A stretch of 64,000 bases of DNA from Deltaproteobacteria bacterium (GCA_029261795.1 JAJDAP010000131.1:1-64000), one strand, 5' to 3'. Positions 1 through 8,767 are shown, counted from the stretch's first letter. Translations and numbers: made by a program. The notes: generated from the letters alone by a model not told the origin.

Positions 1-5
1 AGCCC

Positions 6-103
6 GGTGCGCAGATTTTCGGTCCAATCAAGGCGCGGAGCCGCCGCTGGGGCGAGCCCCAGCAAGGCTTCGCAACGCAGAGTGGGCCGGAAAGATGCGT
101 ACC
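6..103. repeat. Long imperfect inverted repeat, REP-like hairpin
   Basis: Three nested stems are visible. The outer arms at 6-26 and 83-103 match at 16 of 21 positions. An inner stem pairs 35-42 with 66-73 (7 of 8). The tip is a perfect 7-bp stem, GCTGGGG (46-52) with CCCCAGC (57-63), closing a CGAG loop. The element lies just downstream of the TetR gene that ends at 135 on the minus strand. It could be a bidirectional terminator or an intergenic palindromic repeat (REP/BIME-like). I saw no second copy in the window, so its repeat nature is inferred from shape only. Confidence 0.4.
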
Positions 104-134
104 CGGCGACGGGAGTGGGTTTTTCCGCAGCCTG

Positions 135-785
135 CTAGGCGACCTCGGCTTCCCAAGGTGGCGTCTCGGCCAGCACCTCGAGGCGGCAGACCTGCCGCTC
201 GACACTGCTGGCGACCCGGCGTGCGATCCGGCCCGGGTCACGCTCATCGCCCTTCACGACCAGGGCGGCCAACTGCACCTGCATCAGCCCGAACACGGTG
301 GTGGCCAATACGAGGGGGTCGTCGTCGCGGAACACCTCCTCGTCGATCCCGCGCGCAATCAGATCGGTCCACTGGGCGATGCCCTTCTGGAAGGCCGGGC
401 TGGCCTCCACGTCTCCGACAGCCCAGGAGCGCCCCTCCCGCAGATCCACGCGGAAGTAGTCGGGGTGCTCCACCAGGAATTCGACGAAGGCGCGCACCGC
501 GTGCCAGAGCGCGACCCGGACTGGGCTCGCCTCGTGGAGCGCAGACTCGATACGCGCCAGGAACGCCTCGCCCCGGGTCTCATGAAGCGCCTCGAACACG
601 TCGCCCTTGCCGGGGAACACGGAATAGAGGGTGCCGAGCGAGATCCCGGCCTCTGTCGCCACCTCCTGCATCTTCGAGGCGTGATAGCCGCGCTCGGCGA
701 ACACCCGCTCGGCGCTCCCCAGCACCAGCTCCCTGTACATCTGCGTCCGCGCCTGTTCGGCCCGAGCCCGACCCTTGCCCGCCAT
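135..785 (-). CDS. TetR/AcrR family transcriptional regulator
   Basis: A 216-residue one-component repressor. The N-terminal helix-turn-helix (about residues 15-60) contains the typical FAERGYHASKMQEVATEAG and GISLGTLYSVFPGKGDVFEAL blocks; the C-terminal ligand domain is variable. The start at 785 is chosen because GGAGGAAC lies 2-9 bases upstream and homology begins there. It is divergent from the P450 gene with a 95-bp AT-rich spacer, so it probably controls that gene and itself. The ligand is unknown. Confidence 0.9.
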   Translation of the reverse strand: MAGKGRARAEQARTQMYRELVLGSAERVFAERGYHASKMQEVATEAGISLGTLYSVFPGKGDVFEALHETRGEAFLARIESALHEASPVRVALWHAVRAFVEFLVEHPDYFRVDLREGRSWAVGDVEASPAFQKGIAQWTDLIARGIDEEVFRDDDPLVLATTVFGLMQVQLAALVVKGDERDPGRIARRVASSVERQVCRLEVLAETPPWEAEVA

Positions 786-793
786 CGTTCCTC

Positions 794-837
794 CGAACTC
801 AGTTCGTTGGAAATATGCCTTACATTTATCGAAATAT
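794..837. promoter_or_regulatory. TetR/P450 divergent control region
   Basis: The spacer between the TetR and P450 starts is strikingly AT-rich for this genome. It holds a 13-bp palindrome, CGAACTcAGTTCG (794-806), 8 bases upstream of the repressor start. It also holds two direct GAAATAT repeats at 810-816 and 831-837, spaced 21 bp, about two helical turns. A TATTAT at 845-850 could be the P450 -10 box. An operator role is inferred from the position and symmetry. Confidence 0.4.
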
Positions 838-880
838 CTATTACTATTATTGGAACCCATTTTTCAAGGAGCGCGTTTTC

Positions 881-2059
881 ATGACCGTCGAGTACGACCC
901 CTTCTCGGCAGAAGTCCGAAGAGATCCCCTTCCCGTCTACAAGCAACTGCGCGACGACGCGCCCGCCTACTTCATGCCCAAGTACGATGCCTGGGCGATC
1001 TCGCGCTTCCAGGACATCTGGGATCTGTCGTCGAGCAACGATCTATCGGCGGCGCGGGGGACGACGCCCGCCCAGCTCCTCACCCGGGACCAGCCGGTCG
1101 CGCCCATGCTCAACCTGATGGACCCCCCGGACCACACGGAGCTTCGCGCGGTGATTCGGAAGTGCTTCCTGCCCAAGAACGTGCGGGCGGTCGAACCCAT
1201 CGCACGGCAGCTTGCGAACGAGCTGCTCGACGCCGTGGCCGATCGGGCCGAGTTCGATGCGATCGACGACTTTTCGGCTCGGCTGTCGGTCACGGTGGCG
1301 TGCATGGCCATCGGCCTTCCGCTCGAGGATGGGCCCCAACTCACGAAGCTGGTGCAGCGTTTCTTCTCTCACGACCCAGACGCCGAAGGCATGACCGAGA
1401 AGGGCCTCGGTGCACTCGCGGAGCTGACGGCCTACTGCGAAGACATGGTCAAGGCGCGGCGCCAGCAGGCGCCCGGCTCGGCCGAGGCCATCGATGCCGT
1501 CGTCGGCTTCGAGTCCGGCGGCAGAGGCTTCTCCGACGCCGACGCCGCCTCCCACATCGCCATGCTCGTGATCGGGGGTTCCGAAACGTTTCCGAAGGTG
1601 CTCGCGAACGGCCTGCGCCGGCTATGGGAACACCCCGACCAACGCGCGCGCCTCGTCGCGGATCCGAGTGGAATCGACGACGCGTTCAACGAGATCCTGC
1701 GCTACGACATGCCGACCCAGTTCCTGGGGCGTACGGTCGTCAACGATCTGGAACTCCACGGACACACGCTGGGCGCGAACCAACCCGTCATCTTCCTCTA
1801 CGCCTCGGCGAACCGGGATGAGCGCGAATTCGACGACCCGGACGTGTTCGACGTCGGGCGCAAACCAGCGCGAATCCTCAGCTTCGGCGCAGGCAACCAT
1901 GCATGCCTGGGTACGCACGTAGCGCGCATGGAAGGAAGGGTCTGCCTGAAGGCGATTCTCGAGCGCTTCCCCGAGTACGAACTCGACCTGGATCGAGCCG
2001 TCAGACTGCGAACCGAGTTCGTCCAGGGCTTTGCATCGCTGCCGGTCCGCATTGGCTGA
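881..2059 (+). CDS. Cytochrome P450
   Basis: A soluble bacterial class I P450 of 392 residues, the usual length. Visible motifs: C-helix DPPDHTELR (81-89), I-helix GGSETF with the acid-alcohol pair E235-T236, K-helix E271-x-x-R274, and the heme loop FGAGNHACLG with the thiolate Cys342. The start at 881 follows an AAGGAG box at 866-871; longer upstream readings have no homology. It would need a ferredoxin and reductase encoded elsewhere, as none is adjacent. The substrate is not evident; the family includes sterol, terpene and fatty-acid hydroxylases. Likely repressed by the divergent TetR. Confidence 0.93.
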   Translation: MTVEYDPFSAEVRRDPLPVYKQLRDDAPAYFMPKYDAWAISRFQDIWDLSSSNDLSAARGTTPAQLLTRDQPVAPMLNLMDPPDHTELRAVIRKCFLPKNVRAVEPIARQLANELLDAVADRAEFDAIDDFSARLSVTVACMAIGLPLEDGPQLTKLVQRFFSHDPDAEGMTEKGLGALAELTAYCEDMVKARRQQAPGSAEAIDAVVGFESGGRGFSDADAASHIAMLVIGGSETFPKVLANGLRRLWEHPDQRARLVADPSGIDDAFNEILRYDMPTQFLGRTVVNDLELHGHTLGANQPVIFLYASANRDEREFDDPDVFDVGRKPARILSFGAGNHACLGTHVARMEGRVCLKAILERFPEYELDLDRAVRLRTEFVQGFASLPVRIG

Positions 2060-2140
2060 TCTGCCACCCCCCGCGGGCGCGCGCGCCCGGTCCGCGGAGG
2101 GTCTTCGCCCGTCGGCCTGGCTGCGCGACGGCGGCCCCGC

Positions 2141-3043
2141 TCAGTCCTGGAGCACCAGCATCCCCAGGTCTTCGTTGCCGTCGGAGACCCGGTTCGTCGC
2201 GACTACGGCCCTCGGCGGCGTACGCAGATCCCAGACCAGGCCAAGCCAGCTCAGCAATTTGAGCACGTACCACGAGATGTCGAACTCCCACCAGTAGAAG
2301 CCCATGTTCGCCGAAGCCTGGTAATGATGGTGGTTGTTATGCCAGCCCTCGCCGAATGTGAGCAGCGCCATCACGAGTGAGTTGCGACTGGTGTCGCTCA
2401 ACGCATAGCGCCGGCGGCCGAACAGGTGGGTCGCGGAGTTGATCAGGAATGTCGCGTGATAGGTCAGGACGGTCGACAGGAAGAACCCGATCCATAGCGC
2501 GCTCCAGCCGCCGGCCAGGAAGCAGACGACTCCCAGGACGGTCGGCGGAAGCCAGTGGTGGCGATTCAGGAAGCGAAGCTCCGGGTATTGGGCAAGATCC
2601 CGGATCGCGTCGCAATCCGTTGCCGTATACCGACGGCAGGTAATCCAACCGATGTGACTCCACCAGAAGCCCTTCATCGGCGAATGGATGTCCTCGGGTT
2701 GGTCCGAGTAGCGGTGGTGGTGCCGGTGGTGCGCCCCCCACCAGAGCGCGCCCTTTTGCGCGGCCATGCCGCCTCCGAACGCCAAAACGAACTGCATCGC
2801 GCGACTGGTCTTGAACGCACGGTGGGAGAAGTAGCGGTGGTAACCCGCCGTGATGAAGAACATCCGCAGCGCGAAGAGGCCACCGCAGAGCAGTACGTCG
2901 AAACGCGTGGCCCCCGTCCAGATCGCGGCCAGCGGCAGCAGATGTACCAGGATGAACGGCGTGCTGCCGATCCAGTTGACGCGCTCGTCTGGAGCACGCT
3001 CGTACCGGGTCAGTAGTGCCTTCAACACTCGGGGCATGGGCAT
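2141..3043 (-). CDS. Acyl-CoA/fatty acid desaturase (delta-9 type)
   Basis: An integral-membrane diiron desaturase of the OLE1/SCD type, 300 residues. All three histidine boxes are present: HRYFSH (69-74), HHRHHH (105-110) and HNNHHH near residue 245. Hydrophobic pairs of helices precede and separate the boxes. The start at 3043 is preceded by CGGAGAAGCT; an in-frame ATG at 3037 is the alternative. It should introduce a cis double bond into acyl-CoA or a lipid acyl chain. It diverges from the ferritin-like diiron gene at 3383 across a 339-bp spacer that contains a TetR-like palindrome. Confidence 0.92.
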   Translation of the reverse strand: MPMPRVLKALLTRYERAPDERVNWIGSTPFILVHLLPLAAIWTGATRFDVLLCGGLFALRMFFITAGYHRYFSHRAFKTSRAMQFVLAFGGGMAAQKGALWWGAHHRHHHRYSDQPEDIHSPMKGFWWSHIGWITCRRYTATDCDAIRDLAQYPELRFLNRHHWLPPTVLGVVCFLAGGWSALWIGFFLSTVLTYHATFLINSATHLFGRRRYALSDTSRNSLVMALLTFGEGWHNNHHHYQASANMGFYWWEFDISWYVLKLLSWLGLVWDLRTPPRAVVATNRVSDGNEDLGMLVLQD

Positions 3044-3382
3044 AGCTTCTCCGTCGCCGGGGCCGGTACAAGTAGGGCGGCCGCCTTGGAACAGAACTTT
3101 TGCAATCCGCTCGTGGCCACTACCGCGATGGCAGGGTTTCGCCGGCCTGATGGGCCGTCCCCGGCCCCGGCCGGTCGGCGTCGCGTTCGGGGACGCGCGG
3201 GGCGATCTGCCACTGGCGAATGGGGCAGCGGGGCACAGCACTGCTGGCTCGGGGTCTCCCGAGATGGCCGTACGGTTCTCAGCTCCGCTCCCGAGCCCGT
3301 CGCGCATCTGGCACCCATCTTGCGATGGCATCACCCGACCGATCGGTCGGGCGCCCGACATACAGAACCAGGAGACATCTAG
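3044..3382. other. Intergenic region between desaturase and diiron gene
   Basis: This is a GC-rich 339-bp divergent spacer. I see no convincing gene in it. Its only clear element is the 18-bp palindrome at 3334-3351 close to the right-hand gene, listed separately. Confidence 0.6.
3334..3351. promoter_or_regulatory. Perfect 18-bp palindrome, TetR-like operator
   Basis: CCCGACCGATCGGTCGGG is a perfect inverted repeat centred 40 bases upstream of the ferritin-like gene start (3383), within its expected promoter. The GACC/GGTC half-sites resemble operators of TetR-type lipid regulators and echo the TGACC/GGTCA sites at 17915-17951. No regulator gene is adjacent, so the cognate protein is unknown. 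Inference from symmetry and position. Confidence 0.5.
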
Positions 3383-4273
3383 ATGACAGACTTTCTCGAA
3401 GGCTATTCGATCCAACGCTGGCTCGAGTCGTGCCCACAGGGCTATCTGCAGGACACCGACTACGGCCACGAACTGGGCGAGAACGAGCCTGCTCTCCTGC
3501 TGGAGGACCCGCTGCTACGCGAGCAGGCGATCTCCATGACCGTTCAGCTCGTGGCGGGCGAGCGCTGCGCGCTGGCAGCATCATCGGGCCTGATCAACAG
3601 TGCCCCCGACGAGGCCAGCAAGCGTTTCCTCGCCACCCAGACGCTCGACGAGGCACGCCACGTCGAGGTCTTCTCGCAACGTCTCTTCGACCTGGGCGTG
3701 AAGAAGCGCGAGCTGGACGACGTCGTCGCGCAGCTCGCCAATCCGAACCTGGTCCGTTTCGCGGAGATCCTGCTCGAGAAAGTGGACAAGCGCGACTTCG
3801 TCGCGGGGGTGGTCGGACAGAACATCGTGCTGGAAGGCATGGCGTTCAGCGTCTTCGAGCTGCTTCACACGTCCATGCAGGCGGCGAACCCGAAGTTCGC
3901 GCAAACGCTCTCGGGCACGATCGCGGACGAGCGCAGGCACGTGGGCTTCGGTGAGAACCGCATCGGGTCGCTGATCCGGGACAACCCGGAGAAGAGGCCC
4001 GAAGTCCAGCAGATGCAGAAGGACATGTCCTACTTCATGCTCGCGACGTTTGCCGACCGGTTCCGCGACGGCGCCGTCGGCGAAGAGCGCGACCGTATCC
4101 GCGCCATCGCGCCCGCGGACTCCGACGTTGCGGAGCCCGAGTATCACGGCGTCAACGTGGCTCAAGCATCGCCGGAAGAACTCGAAAACGTCCTCACGAA
4201 CACCGTGCTCGGGGAATTCAAGACGCGGCTCGGTCGGATCGGGCTGGAGTATCAGACGCCAGACATGCCGTAG
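3383..4273 (+). CDS. Ferritin-like diiron-carboxylate protein
   Basis: A 296-residue four-helix-bundle protein with a complete diiron ligand set: E60, E90-x-x-H93, E151 and E183-x-x-H186. This is the layout of R2-like oxidases, AurF-type N-oxygenases and related hydroxylases. The start at 3383 has GGAG 8 bases upstream. No signal peptide is visible. It lacks the extra features that would identify ribonucleotide reductase R2. Its divergent partner is a fatty-acid desaturase, which suggests an oxidation reaction on a lipid or acyl substrate, but that is inference. Confidence 0.8.
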   Translation: MTDFLEGYSIQRWLESCPQGYLQDTDYGHELGENEPALLLEDPLLREQAISMTVQLVAGERCALAASSGLINSAPDEASKRFLATQTLDEARHVEVFSQRLFDLGVKKRELDDVVAQLANPNLVRFAEILLEKVDKRDFVAGVVGQNIVLEGMAFSVFELLHTSMQAANPKFAQTLSGTIADERRHVGFGENRIGSLIRDNPEKRPEVQQMQKDMSYFMLATFADRFRDGAVGEERDRIRAIAPADSDVAEPEYHGVNVAQASPEELENVLTNTVLGEFKTRLGRIGLEYQTPDMP

Positions 4274-4296
4274 ACGCGGCGCCAGCCCCGGAATCG

Positions 4297-4875
4297 TTAG
4301 GCAGCGGGAGGCCGCTCAGCTCCGAAAGCTGGGAGCCAACGTGGAACCCGCGCACAATAGGCGTCGTACTGGGCTCCGAATCGACTGCGCAGCTCGGGCT
4401 CTTCGACGTGGAGCACGAGCCAGTGCGCGAGTGCGGTCATCGCCGCGGCGTAGACCAGAACCCCCACGCTGCCGAAGTAGGCTGCCGCTCCCCAGATCAC
4501 CAGGAGTTCGGCAGCCATGATCGGGTTGCGGAGGCGCGCAAACGGGCCCTCGGTGGCCAGGTGTCGCGGCGCATCCAGGGGAAAAGGCGTGCCACGTCCT
4601 CTGCGGCTGAACACGTCGAGCCCCCAGACCCAGCCTGCGACTCCGACGAGAAGGAGCAGCACCGCGAACGCGGCTCTCGGGGCTTGCGGGACCGGGACGG
4701 CCAAGGGCAGTAGCCAGTGAGCAGCGCTCGGTAGCGCGACCATGAAGATCGCGAAGAAGAGCAGCGCATTCAGCAGCGACTTGCTCCAGAGTGCGGCGAT
4801 CGATCGCGTCTTGCTCGCGCGTATCCCCCGTTGCAGAAGTGGGCGTTTCCCCGTGAGCGGCCCCTCATCGGCCAT
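4297..4875 (-). CDS. Isoprenylcysteine carboxyl methyltransferase-like membrane protein
   Basis: A 192-residue membrane protein of the ICMT/phospholipid methyltransferase family. Several hydrophobic segments span about residues 35-150. The C-terminal signature is clear: RLRNPIMAAE, then EEPELRSRFGAQYDAYCARV and PRWLP. These enzymes bind S-adenosylmethionine and methylate a small or lipid substrate. Bacterial members rarely act on isoprenylcysteine, so the substrate is unknown. The start at 4875 has AAGGGG upstream; a longer reading to 5187 adds only non-homologous residues. Confidence 0.8.
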   Translation of the reverse strand: MADEGPLTGKRPLLQRGIRASKTRSIAALWSKSLLNALLFFAIFMVALPSAAHWLLPLAVPVPQAPRAAFAVLLLLVGVAGWVWGLDVFSRRGRGTPFPLDAPRHLATEGPFARLRNPIMAAELLVIWGAAAYFGSVGVLVYAAAMTALAHWLVLHVEEPELRSRFGAQYDAYCARVPRWLPAFGAERPPAA

Positions 4876-5216
4876 GGCCAGGCCCCTTTTTCGTTCGCCG
4901 CGCGGCGACATCTCCGTTGAAGCGGCAACAATCCAGTTGCGCAAGGCGTATGCCAGCGTGGGGTGCCCTGGCTCAGCCCGGAGTTCGCCGAACGTTGCGA
5001 AATGGGGCGCGAGAGCGCCCCACCCTGTGGCAGGACGCCCCCCATTCCCGAGAGCGGCCGGCAGGAGATTCCCTCGGTTGCGGCGTCCGACGGCTCGCGG
5101 AACCGTGCTGCACAGATGGCTCCCCCGCTCCGCGAATCCAGGGCACAGGCATGTGGCTTGCACACCAGGGCAGGTGCTGAAGTCCATGCGATCGAGCGCA
5201 GGAGGAGAGTCGCGCG
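4876..5216. other. Intergenic spacer with no recognised feature
   Basis: A 341-bp divergent spacer between the ICMT-like gene and the luciferase-like gene. The only clear element is the strong GGAGGAG ribosome site just before 5217. Open frames here have no recognisable similarity, and I found no convincing palindrome. Confidence 0.5.
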
Positions 5217-6497
5217 ATGAAATTCGGGATCTTCTACGAGCACCAGCTACCCCGGCCCTGGACCGATGACTCGGAGCAGAAGATGTTCCAGGAGGCCCTC
5301 GATCAGGTCGAGCTCGCTGACCGGCTCGGCATCGACTACGCGTGGGAGGTCGAGCACCACTTCCTCGACGAGTACTCCCACTCCTCGGCGCCCGAGGTGT
5401 TCTTGGCAGCGTGCTCCCAGCGCACGAGCCGGATCCGGCTGGGGCACGGCATCGTGCTGATGCTGCCGGGCTACAACCAGCCGGCGAGGATCGCGGAGCG
5501 CATTGCGACGCTCGATCTGGTCTCGAACGGGCGGGTCGAGTTCGGCACCGGCGAGTCGGCTTCGCGGGCGGAGCTCGAGGGCTTCAACATCGAGTGGACG
5601 GCCGAGACCAAGCGCGAGATGTGGCGGGAGGCCACCGAGCAGGTCTCGAACATGCTCGTGATGGATCCCTACCCGGGCTACCAGGGAAAATACTTCTCGA
5701 TGCCCTGCCGCAACGTCCTGCCCAAGCCGGTCCAGCGTCCGCACCCGCCGCTCTGGCTGGCGTGCTCGAACCGCGAGACGATTCATGAGGCCGCGAAGAA
5801 CGGGATGGGCGCGCTCACGTTCTCGTTCGTCGACCAGAGCGATGCGAAGAAGTGGGTCGACGAGTACTACGACATCATCAGGAACGACTGCGTGCCGATC
5901 GGGCATTCGGTCAACGCAAACATCGCCATGGTCACGGGCTTCTCGTGCCACGAGGATGCCGAGGAGGCCAAGCGGCGTGGCATGGACGGCTTCCGGTTCT
6001 TCGGGTTCGCGCTCGGGCACCACTATTTGTTCGGGGCACACAAGCCTGGGCGCACGAACGTCTGGGAGGCCTTCGAGAACGCACGCGGGGCCATCCCCGA
6101 GGAAGGCGGTGACCGGGGCATCGGAACGCCCGACGAGCTTCGCGGCCACCTGCAGGGCTTTGCGGACGCCGGCGTCGACCAGGTCATCTTCATCCAGCAG
6201 GGCGGGAAGAATCGCCACCAGCATATCTGTGAGTCTCTCGAGCTCTTCGCCGAAAAGGTGATGCCCGTCTTCAAGGCAAGCGAGGAGGAGCGCGAGCGCA
6301 AGAAGCAGGCCGAGTTGGCGCCTTACATCGAGAAGGCGCTGGCGCGCAAGAAGTTCATGCCCCAGATCACGGATGACGAGATTCCGGAGATGCTCGCCTA
6401 CGGCCGCGACATCGTGGAACGCGAGGGCGTCGACGAGCAGGCCCGCGGCGGCTCGTTCTCGATCCCCACGAAAGATCCGAATGCGGCCGCGAGCTGA
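5217..6497 (+). CDS. LLM-class flavin-dependent oxidoreductase
   Basis: A 426-residue luciferase-like monooxygenase of the long LLM type. It begins with the usual MKFGIFYEHQ strand. It continues with AWEVEHHFLDEYS, the active-site region of FMN-dependent LLM enzymes, and ERIATLDLVSNGRVEFGTG. The C-terminus carries a charged helical extension (about residues 350-426). It starts at 5217 behind GGAGGAG. It heads a run of four same-strand genes (Coq4-like, PhyH, VOC) with 36-64 base gaps, which looks like an operon for an oxidative pathway. FMN or F420 use cannot be decided by eye. Confidence 0.88.
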   Translation: MKFGIFYEHQLPRPWTDDSEQKMFQEALDQVELADRLGIDYAWEVEHHFLDEYSHSSAPEVFLAACSQRTSRIRLGHGIVLMLPGYNQPARIAERIATLDLVSNGRVEFGTGESASRAELEGFNIEWTAETKREMWREATEQVSNMLVMDPYPGYQGKYFSMPCRNVLPKPVQRPHPPLWLACSNRETIHEAAKNGMGALTFSFVDQSDAKKWVDEYYDIIRNDCVPIGHSVNANIAMVTGFSCHEDAEEAKRRGMDGFRFFGFALGHHYLFGAHKPGRTNVWEAFENARGAIPEEGGDRGIGTPDELRGHLQGFADAGVDQVIFIQQGGKNRHQHICESLELFAEKVMPVFKASEEERERKKQAELAPYIEKALARKKFMPQITDDEIPEMLAYGRDIVEREGVDEQARGGSFSIPTKDPNAAAS

Positions 6498-6561
6498 CTG
6501 ACCGCCCCGACATGACACGAGAAAGCGCGTCGATGTTTCGACATCGACCGAGGAGGTTTCC

Positions 6562-7275
6562 ATGGCTTTCCGAAATCGGATGCGCCCCCTGGTCGCGATG
6601 CGGGCGATGCGCGCGTTGCGCGCGAACCCCGACGATACGGCCGCCGCGATTCGCGTGATCGGCGCGCTCGCCGGGAATTCGAGTGGGCGCCATCTCAGGC
6701 GCTTCCAGCGATCCGAGCGCGGTGCGCGCATCCTGCGCGAGAAGCGGGATCTCTACGCCATGCTGACCGACCGCGAGCGGCTCCACGCGATGCCCCCGGG
6801 TTCCCTCGGTCGCACCCTGATCGAATGGTTCGAGCGCGAGCAGATCAGTACGGAGGGCCTCGCCGAGGCGAGCCTGGCTGCGAGGGGACCGGCAGACCCG
6901 GGGATGAGCGAGGACGAGCAGGTCTTCGGCTCGCGGCTCCGCAACCTGCATGACGTATTCCATGTCGTCACCGGCTACGACCGCGATCTTCGCGGCGAGT
7001 CCGCGGTGCTCGCGTTCACGATTGGCCAGAACTACAACCACGGTATCGCCTATCTGGTCTGGAACGCGCTGCGCGAAGAGGGCTGGAGCTCGACCAGCGG
7101 AAAGCTGATCCGCCAGGGATATCGCCGGGGACAGAGCGCCAAGCCGCTGGCGGAGCAGGACTGGGAGGCGCTCTTCGAGCGACCGATCGACGAAGTGCGG
7201 CAAGAGCTCGGTGTTGGCGCGCCGCCCGACTACGAGCAGCTCCGGTCGGTGGGTGCGCCCGCCCTGAGTGCGTGA
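6562..7275 (+). CDS. Coq4-like protein
   Basis: A 237-residue member of the Coq4 family. The diagnostic metal-binding motif is intact: H130-D131-x-x-H134-x(11)-E146 within HDVFHVVTGYDRDLRGE. In mitochondria Coq4 takes part in ubiquinone biosynthesis, recently linked to removal of a ring carboxyl group. Bacterial homologues outside ubiquinone loci are of unknown role. GGAGG lies just before the start. Its place between a flavin enzyme and a PhyH dioxygenase suggests work on a prenylated or aromatic compound; this is inference. Confidence 0.82.
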   Translation: MAFRNRMRPLVAMRAMRALRANPDDTAAAIRVIGALAGNSSGRHLRRFQRSERGARILREKRDLYAMLTDRERLHAMPPGSLGRTLIEWFEREQISTEGLAEASLAARGPADPGMSEDEQVFGSRLRNLHDVFHVVTGYDRDLRGESAVLAFTIGQNYNHGIAYLVWNALREEGWSSTSGKLIRQGYRRGQSAKPLAEQDWEALFERPIDEVRQELGVGAPPDYEQLRSVGAPALSA

Positions 7276-7311
7276 CGAACCCCTCCGGCAGCGAGCCGCG
7301 GGAGAGAACCG

Positions 7312-8157
7312 TTGATCAAGCACGAACTGAATCGCGCCTTCCACTGGCAGAACCACGAGGGGCCCTTCCGGCTGATCAACGAAGCCCAGGCCAGGCAGTA
7401 CGATGAGCAGGGGTTCCTCGTCTTCGAGAAGGTCTTCGAAGCGGAGATGATCGAGGCGCTCCTGCAGGAGATCGACCCCCTCGAGCGAGAGTTCGAACAG
7501 CTGATCGAAGCGCGCTTCGACGGCAAGATGTTCATCGCCCGCTCCGGTGAAATAACATTCACGCCTCACATGGTGACCCGCTCGCCCAAGGCGCGGGAAC
7601 TGACGCGTTGCGCGTTCTTCCGCGATCTGGTGCATGACCTGCTCGGAAACGATGTTCGTCTCTACTGGGACCAGGCGGTGTACAAGAAGCCCGGGACGGT
7701 CGATGACTTCCCATGGCACCAGGACAACGGCTACACCTATGTCGACCCGCAGCAGTACCTGACATGTTGGGTGGCGCTGACGGATGCCGACGAAGAGAAC
7801 GGCTGCCCGGTCGTGCTTCCAGGCTTTCACCGCGAGGGAACGTTCGTCCACGAGCTGACCGACCTGGGCTTCGATTGCGGCGCCGACGCGACCGGGCATA
7901 CGACGATTGCCGCGCCGGCCCGCGCAGGCGACGTCGTGGTCTTCTCGTCACTCACCCCCCACAAGACGGGGCCGAACCTGACGACGGACCGCCCCCGCAA
8001 GGCCTACATCATCCAGTTCGCTCCCGACGGAGCCGCCCTCGTCAGCCAGCAGGGCGGGCGGCTCCAGCGCTCCGCTTGTGATGTTCCCGACCGCCAGTAC
8101 CCGGTCCTCATCGCCGGCGCGGAGCCACAGGAGGAGCACGACCGAAGCCTCGATTGA
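7312..8157 (+). CDS. Phytanoyl-CoA dioxygenase (PhyH) family protein
   Basis: A 281-residue Fe(II)/2-oxoglutarate oxygenase. The iron ligands are H136-x-D138 (WHQDN) and H217 (LTPHKTGPN); R227 or R229 in DRPRK probably binds 2-oxoglutarate. Translation starts at a TTG (7312) behind GGGAGAG; the next in-frame ATG would remove the conserved N-terminal region. It is third in the run beginning at 5217. The family hydroxylates acyl-CoAs and many other hydrophobic substrates, so the precise reaction is open. Confidence 0.87.
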   Translation: MIKHELNRAFHWQNHEGPFRLINEAQARQYDEQGFLVFEKVFEAEMIEALLQEIDPLEREFEQLIEARFDGKMFIARSGEITFTPHMVTRSPKARELTRCAFFRDLVHDLLGNDVRLYWDQAVYKKPGTVDDFPWHQDNGYTYVDPQQYLTCWVALTDADEENGCPVVLPGFHREGTFVHELTDLGFDCGADATGHTTIAAPARAGDVVVFSSLTPHKTGPNLTTDRPRKAYIIQFAPDGAALVSQQGGRLQRSACDVPDRQYPVLIAGAEPQEEHDRSLD

Positions 8158-8184
8158 ACCACGCGCCTGGAAGGAAGACCCGAA

Positions 8185-8754
8185 ATGACGACTCCTCCGA
8201 CCGCCCACTTCAGCCATGTCGGGCTCCACGTGCACGACATCGACGAGATGATCCGCTTCTACACCGGGTTGCTAGGTCTCGAGCTGACGGACCGCGGGAA
8301 GCTGAACATCCCCGGTCAGCCACAGATCGCGTTCCTGAGTGCCGACCCCGGCGAACACCACCAGATCGCCCTCGTCGAGGGCCGGAACGACGCCGGAATC
8401 GACGCGGTCGTGCTGAACCAGGTCTCCTTCAGCGTCGACGGCCTCGAGGCGCTTCGCCGGATGAAGGCCGCGGCGGAGGGACTCGGGGTGACCGTATTCC
8501 TGCCCCTCAATCACGGCAACGCCTGGTCCCTCTACTTCAAGGATCCCGAGGGCAATGCCATCGAGGTCTTCGCCCGCAGCCCGTTCCATGTCCGTCAGCC
8601 CGTGACGGACGGTCTCGACCTCAGCCAGAGCGACGAAGAGATCCTGGCCAGCACCGAACGCGCCTACGCGCAGACCGAGGATTTTGATACGGCCGTCGCT
8701 TGGAGGGAACGCTTCACCCGACGCCTCGAGGAGCGTTGGGCCAAGCACGACTGA
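8185..8754 (+). CDS. VOC (glyoxalase/extradiol dioxygenase-like) protein
   Basis: A 189-residue vicinal-oxygen-chelate protein. A metal site is plausible from H11 (SHVGLH), H58/H59 (GEHHQIAL) and E127 in the C-terminal FKDPEGNAIEVF block, the 2-His-1-Glu set of the fold. A helical tail of about 55 residues, rich in charged residues, follows the VOC domain. It lies 27 bases behind the PhyH gene, probably the last gene of that operon. It could be an isomerase, epimerase, lyase or ring-cleavage enzyme. Confidence 0.82.
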   Translation: MTTPPTAHFSHVGLHVHDIDEMIRFYTGLLGLELTDRGKLNIPGQPQIAFLSADPGEHHQIALVEGRNDAGIDAVVLNQVSFSVDGLEALRRMKAAAEGLGVTVFLPLNHGNAWSLYFKDPEGNAIEVFARSPFHVRQPVTDGLDLSQSDEEILASTERAYAQTEDFDTAVAWRERFTRRLEERWAKHD

Positions 8755-8767
8755 TCCGCCCGAGCCG

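Noticed and set aside
95..880. N-terminal extension of the P450 back to position 95
   Set aside because: The extra residues are Arg/Pro-rich, antisense to the TetR gene, and the true ribosome site is at 866-871.
5247..6731. 494-codon open frame antisense to the LLM gene
   Set aside because: Arg/Leu/Val-rich shadow, no motifs, and it overlaps a well-supported luciferase-like gene.
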